Shown here: positions 5,069-5,069 of the stretch, in pieces
Position numbering within the stretch: position 1 is the first letter of the stretch
How the letters are laid out: each line of letters opens with the position of its first letter
Assembly: GCA_027729865.1 (NCBI GenBank)
Contig: JAQCBM010000168.1
Span: 1 to 5,069, forward strand
Direction: 5' to 3'
Length of the DNA stretch: 5,069 nucleotides
DNA from: Actinomycetota bacterium
GTDB lineage: Bacteria; Actinomycetota; Actinomycetes; S36-B12
Made by a program: the position numbers and the translations under genes
Notes under the pieces: model-generated
What the model saw: only the letters and a program-made list of their open reading frames with translations
What the model was told of the DNA's origin: nothing
Databases searched by the model: none

Positions 5069-5069
5069 C

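Overview
The window reads as a chromosomal core segment of a moderately GC-rich actinomycete (class Actinomycetes; order not resolvable from sequence alone). All eight recognised genes lie on the + strand. The order pgsA-type phosphatidyltransferase, gcvH, zinc-ribbon/FHA protein, MerR regulator, bifunctional-nuclease-family protein, second MerR regulator, then a glycine riboswitch matches, as I recall it, the Mycobacterium tuberculosis Rv1822 to Rv1832 neighbourhood (pgsA2, gcvH, garA, Rv1828, Rv1829, Rv1830, gcvB) and its Streptomyces counterpart. GTG starts, ATGA and near-zero gene junctions, and TANNNT-type -10 boxes are also typical of this group.

Layout: 1-383 is the 3' end of an iron-sulfur photolyase/cryptochrome-family gene. 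460-1173 encodes an unrecognised protein with a membrane anchor at each end, and its stop overlaps the start of the CDP-alcohol phosphatidyltransferase gene (1170-1757). gcvH (1796-2179) follows after 38 bp. Next, after a 63-bp gap containing inverted repeats, comes a GarA/OdhI-like FHA protein with an N-terminal zinc ribbon (2243-2737). An FtsR-like MerR regulator (2740-3450) starts 2 bp later. The bifunctional nuclease family gene (3519-4010) and the second MerR gene (4193-4786) each have a candidate promoter of their own. The window ends in a complete tandem glycine riboswitch (about 4838-5033) and its downstream region. The gene it controls, expected to be gcvP, lies just outside.

How the genes may work together: GcvH is the lipoylated shuttle of the glycine cleavage system, and the riboswitch would adjust GcvP to glycine supply. 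GarA/OdhI proteins are phosphorylation-switched inhibitors of 2-oxoglutarate metabolism. The two MerR proteins resemble regulators tied to cell division and growth (FtsR/Rv1828 and ResR-McdR/Rv1830). The phosphatidyltransferase makes an anionic phospholipid. The segment therefore mixes one-carbon and nitrogen metabolism, phospholipid synthesis and growth control. This grouping is conserved in actinobacteria and is not a new system.

I see no mobile element, CRISPR array, tRNA, rRNA or clear intrinsic terminator. The points most worth a second look are the riboswitch expression platform, candidate MerR-type operators inside two promoters, the zinc-ribbon version of GarA with a single candidate phospho-threonine, and the orphan two-anchor membrane protein coupled to pgsA.
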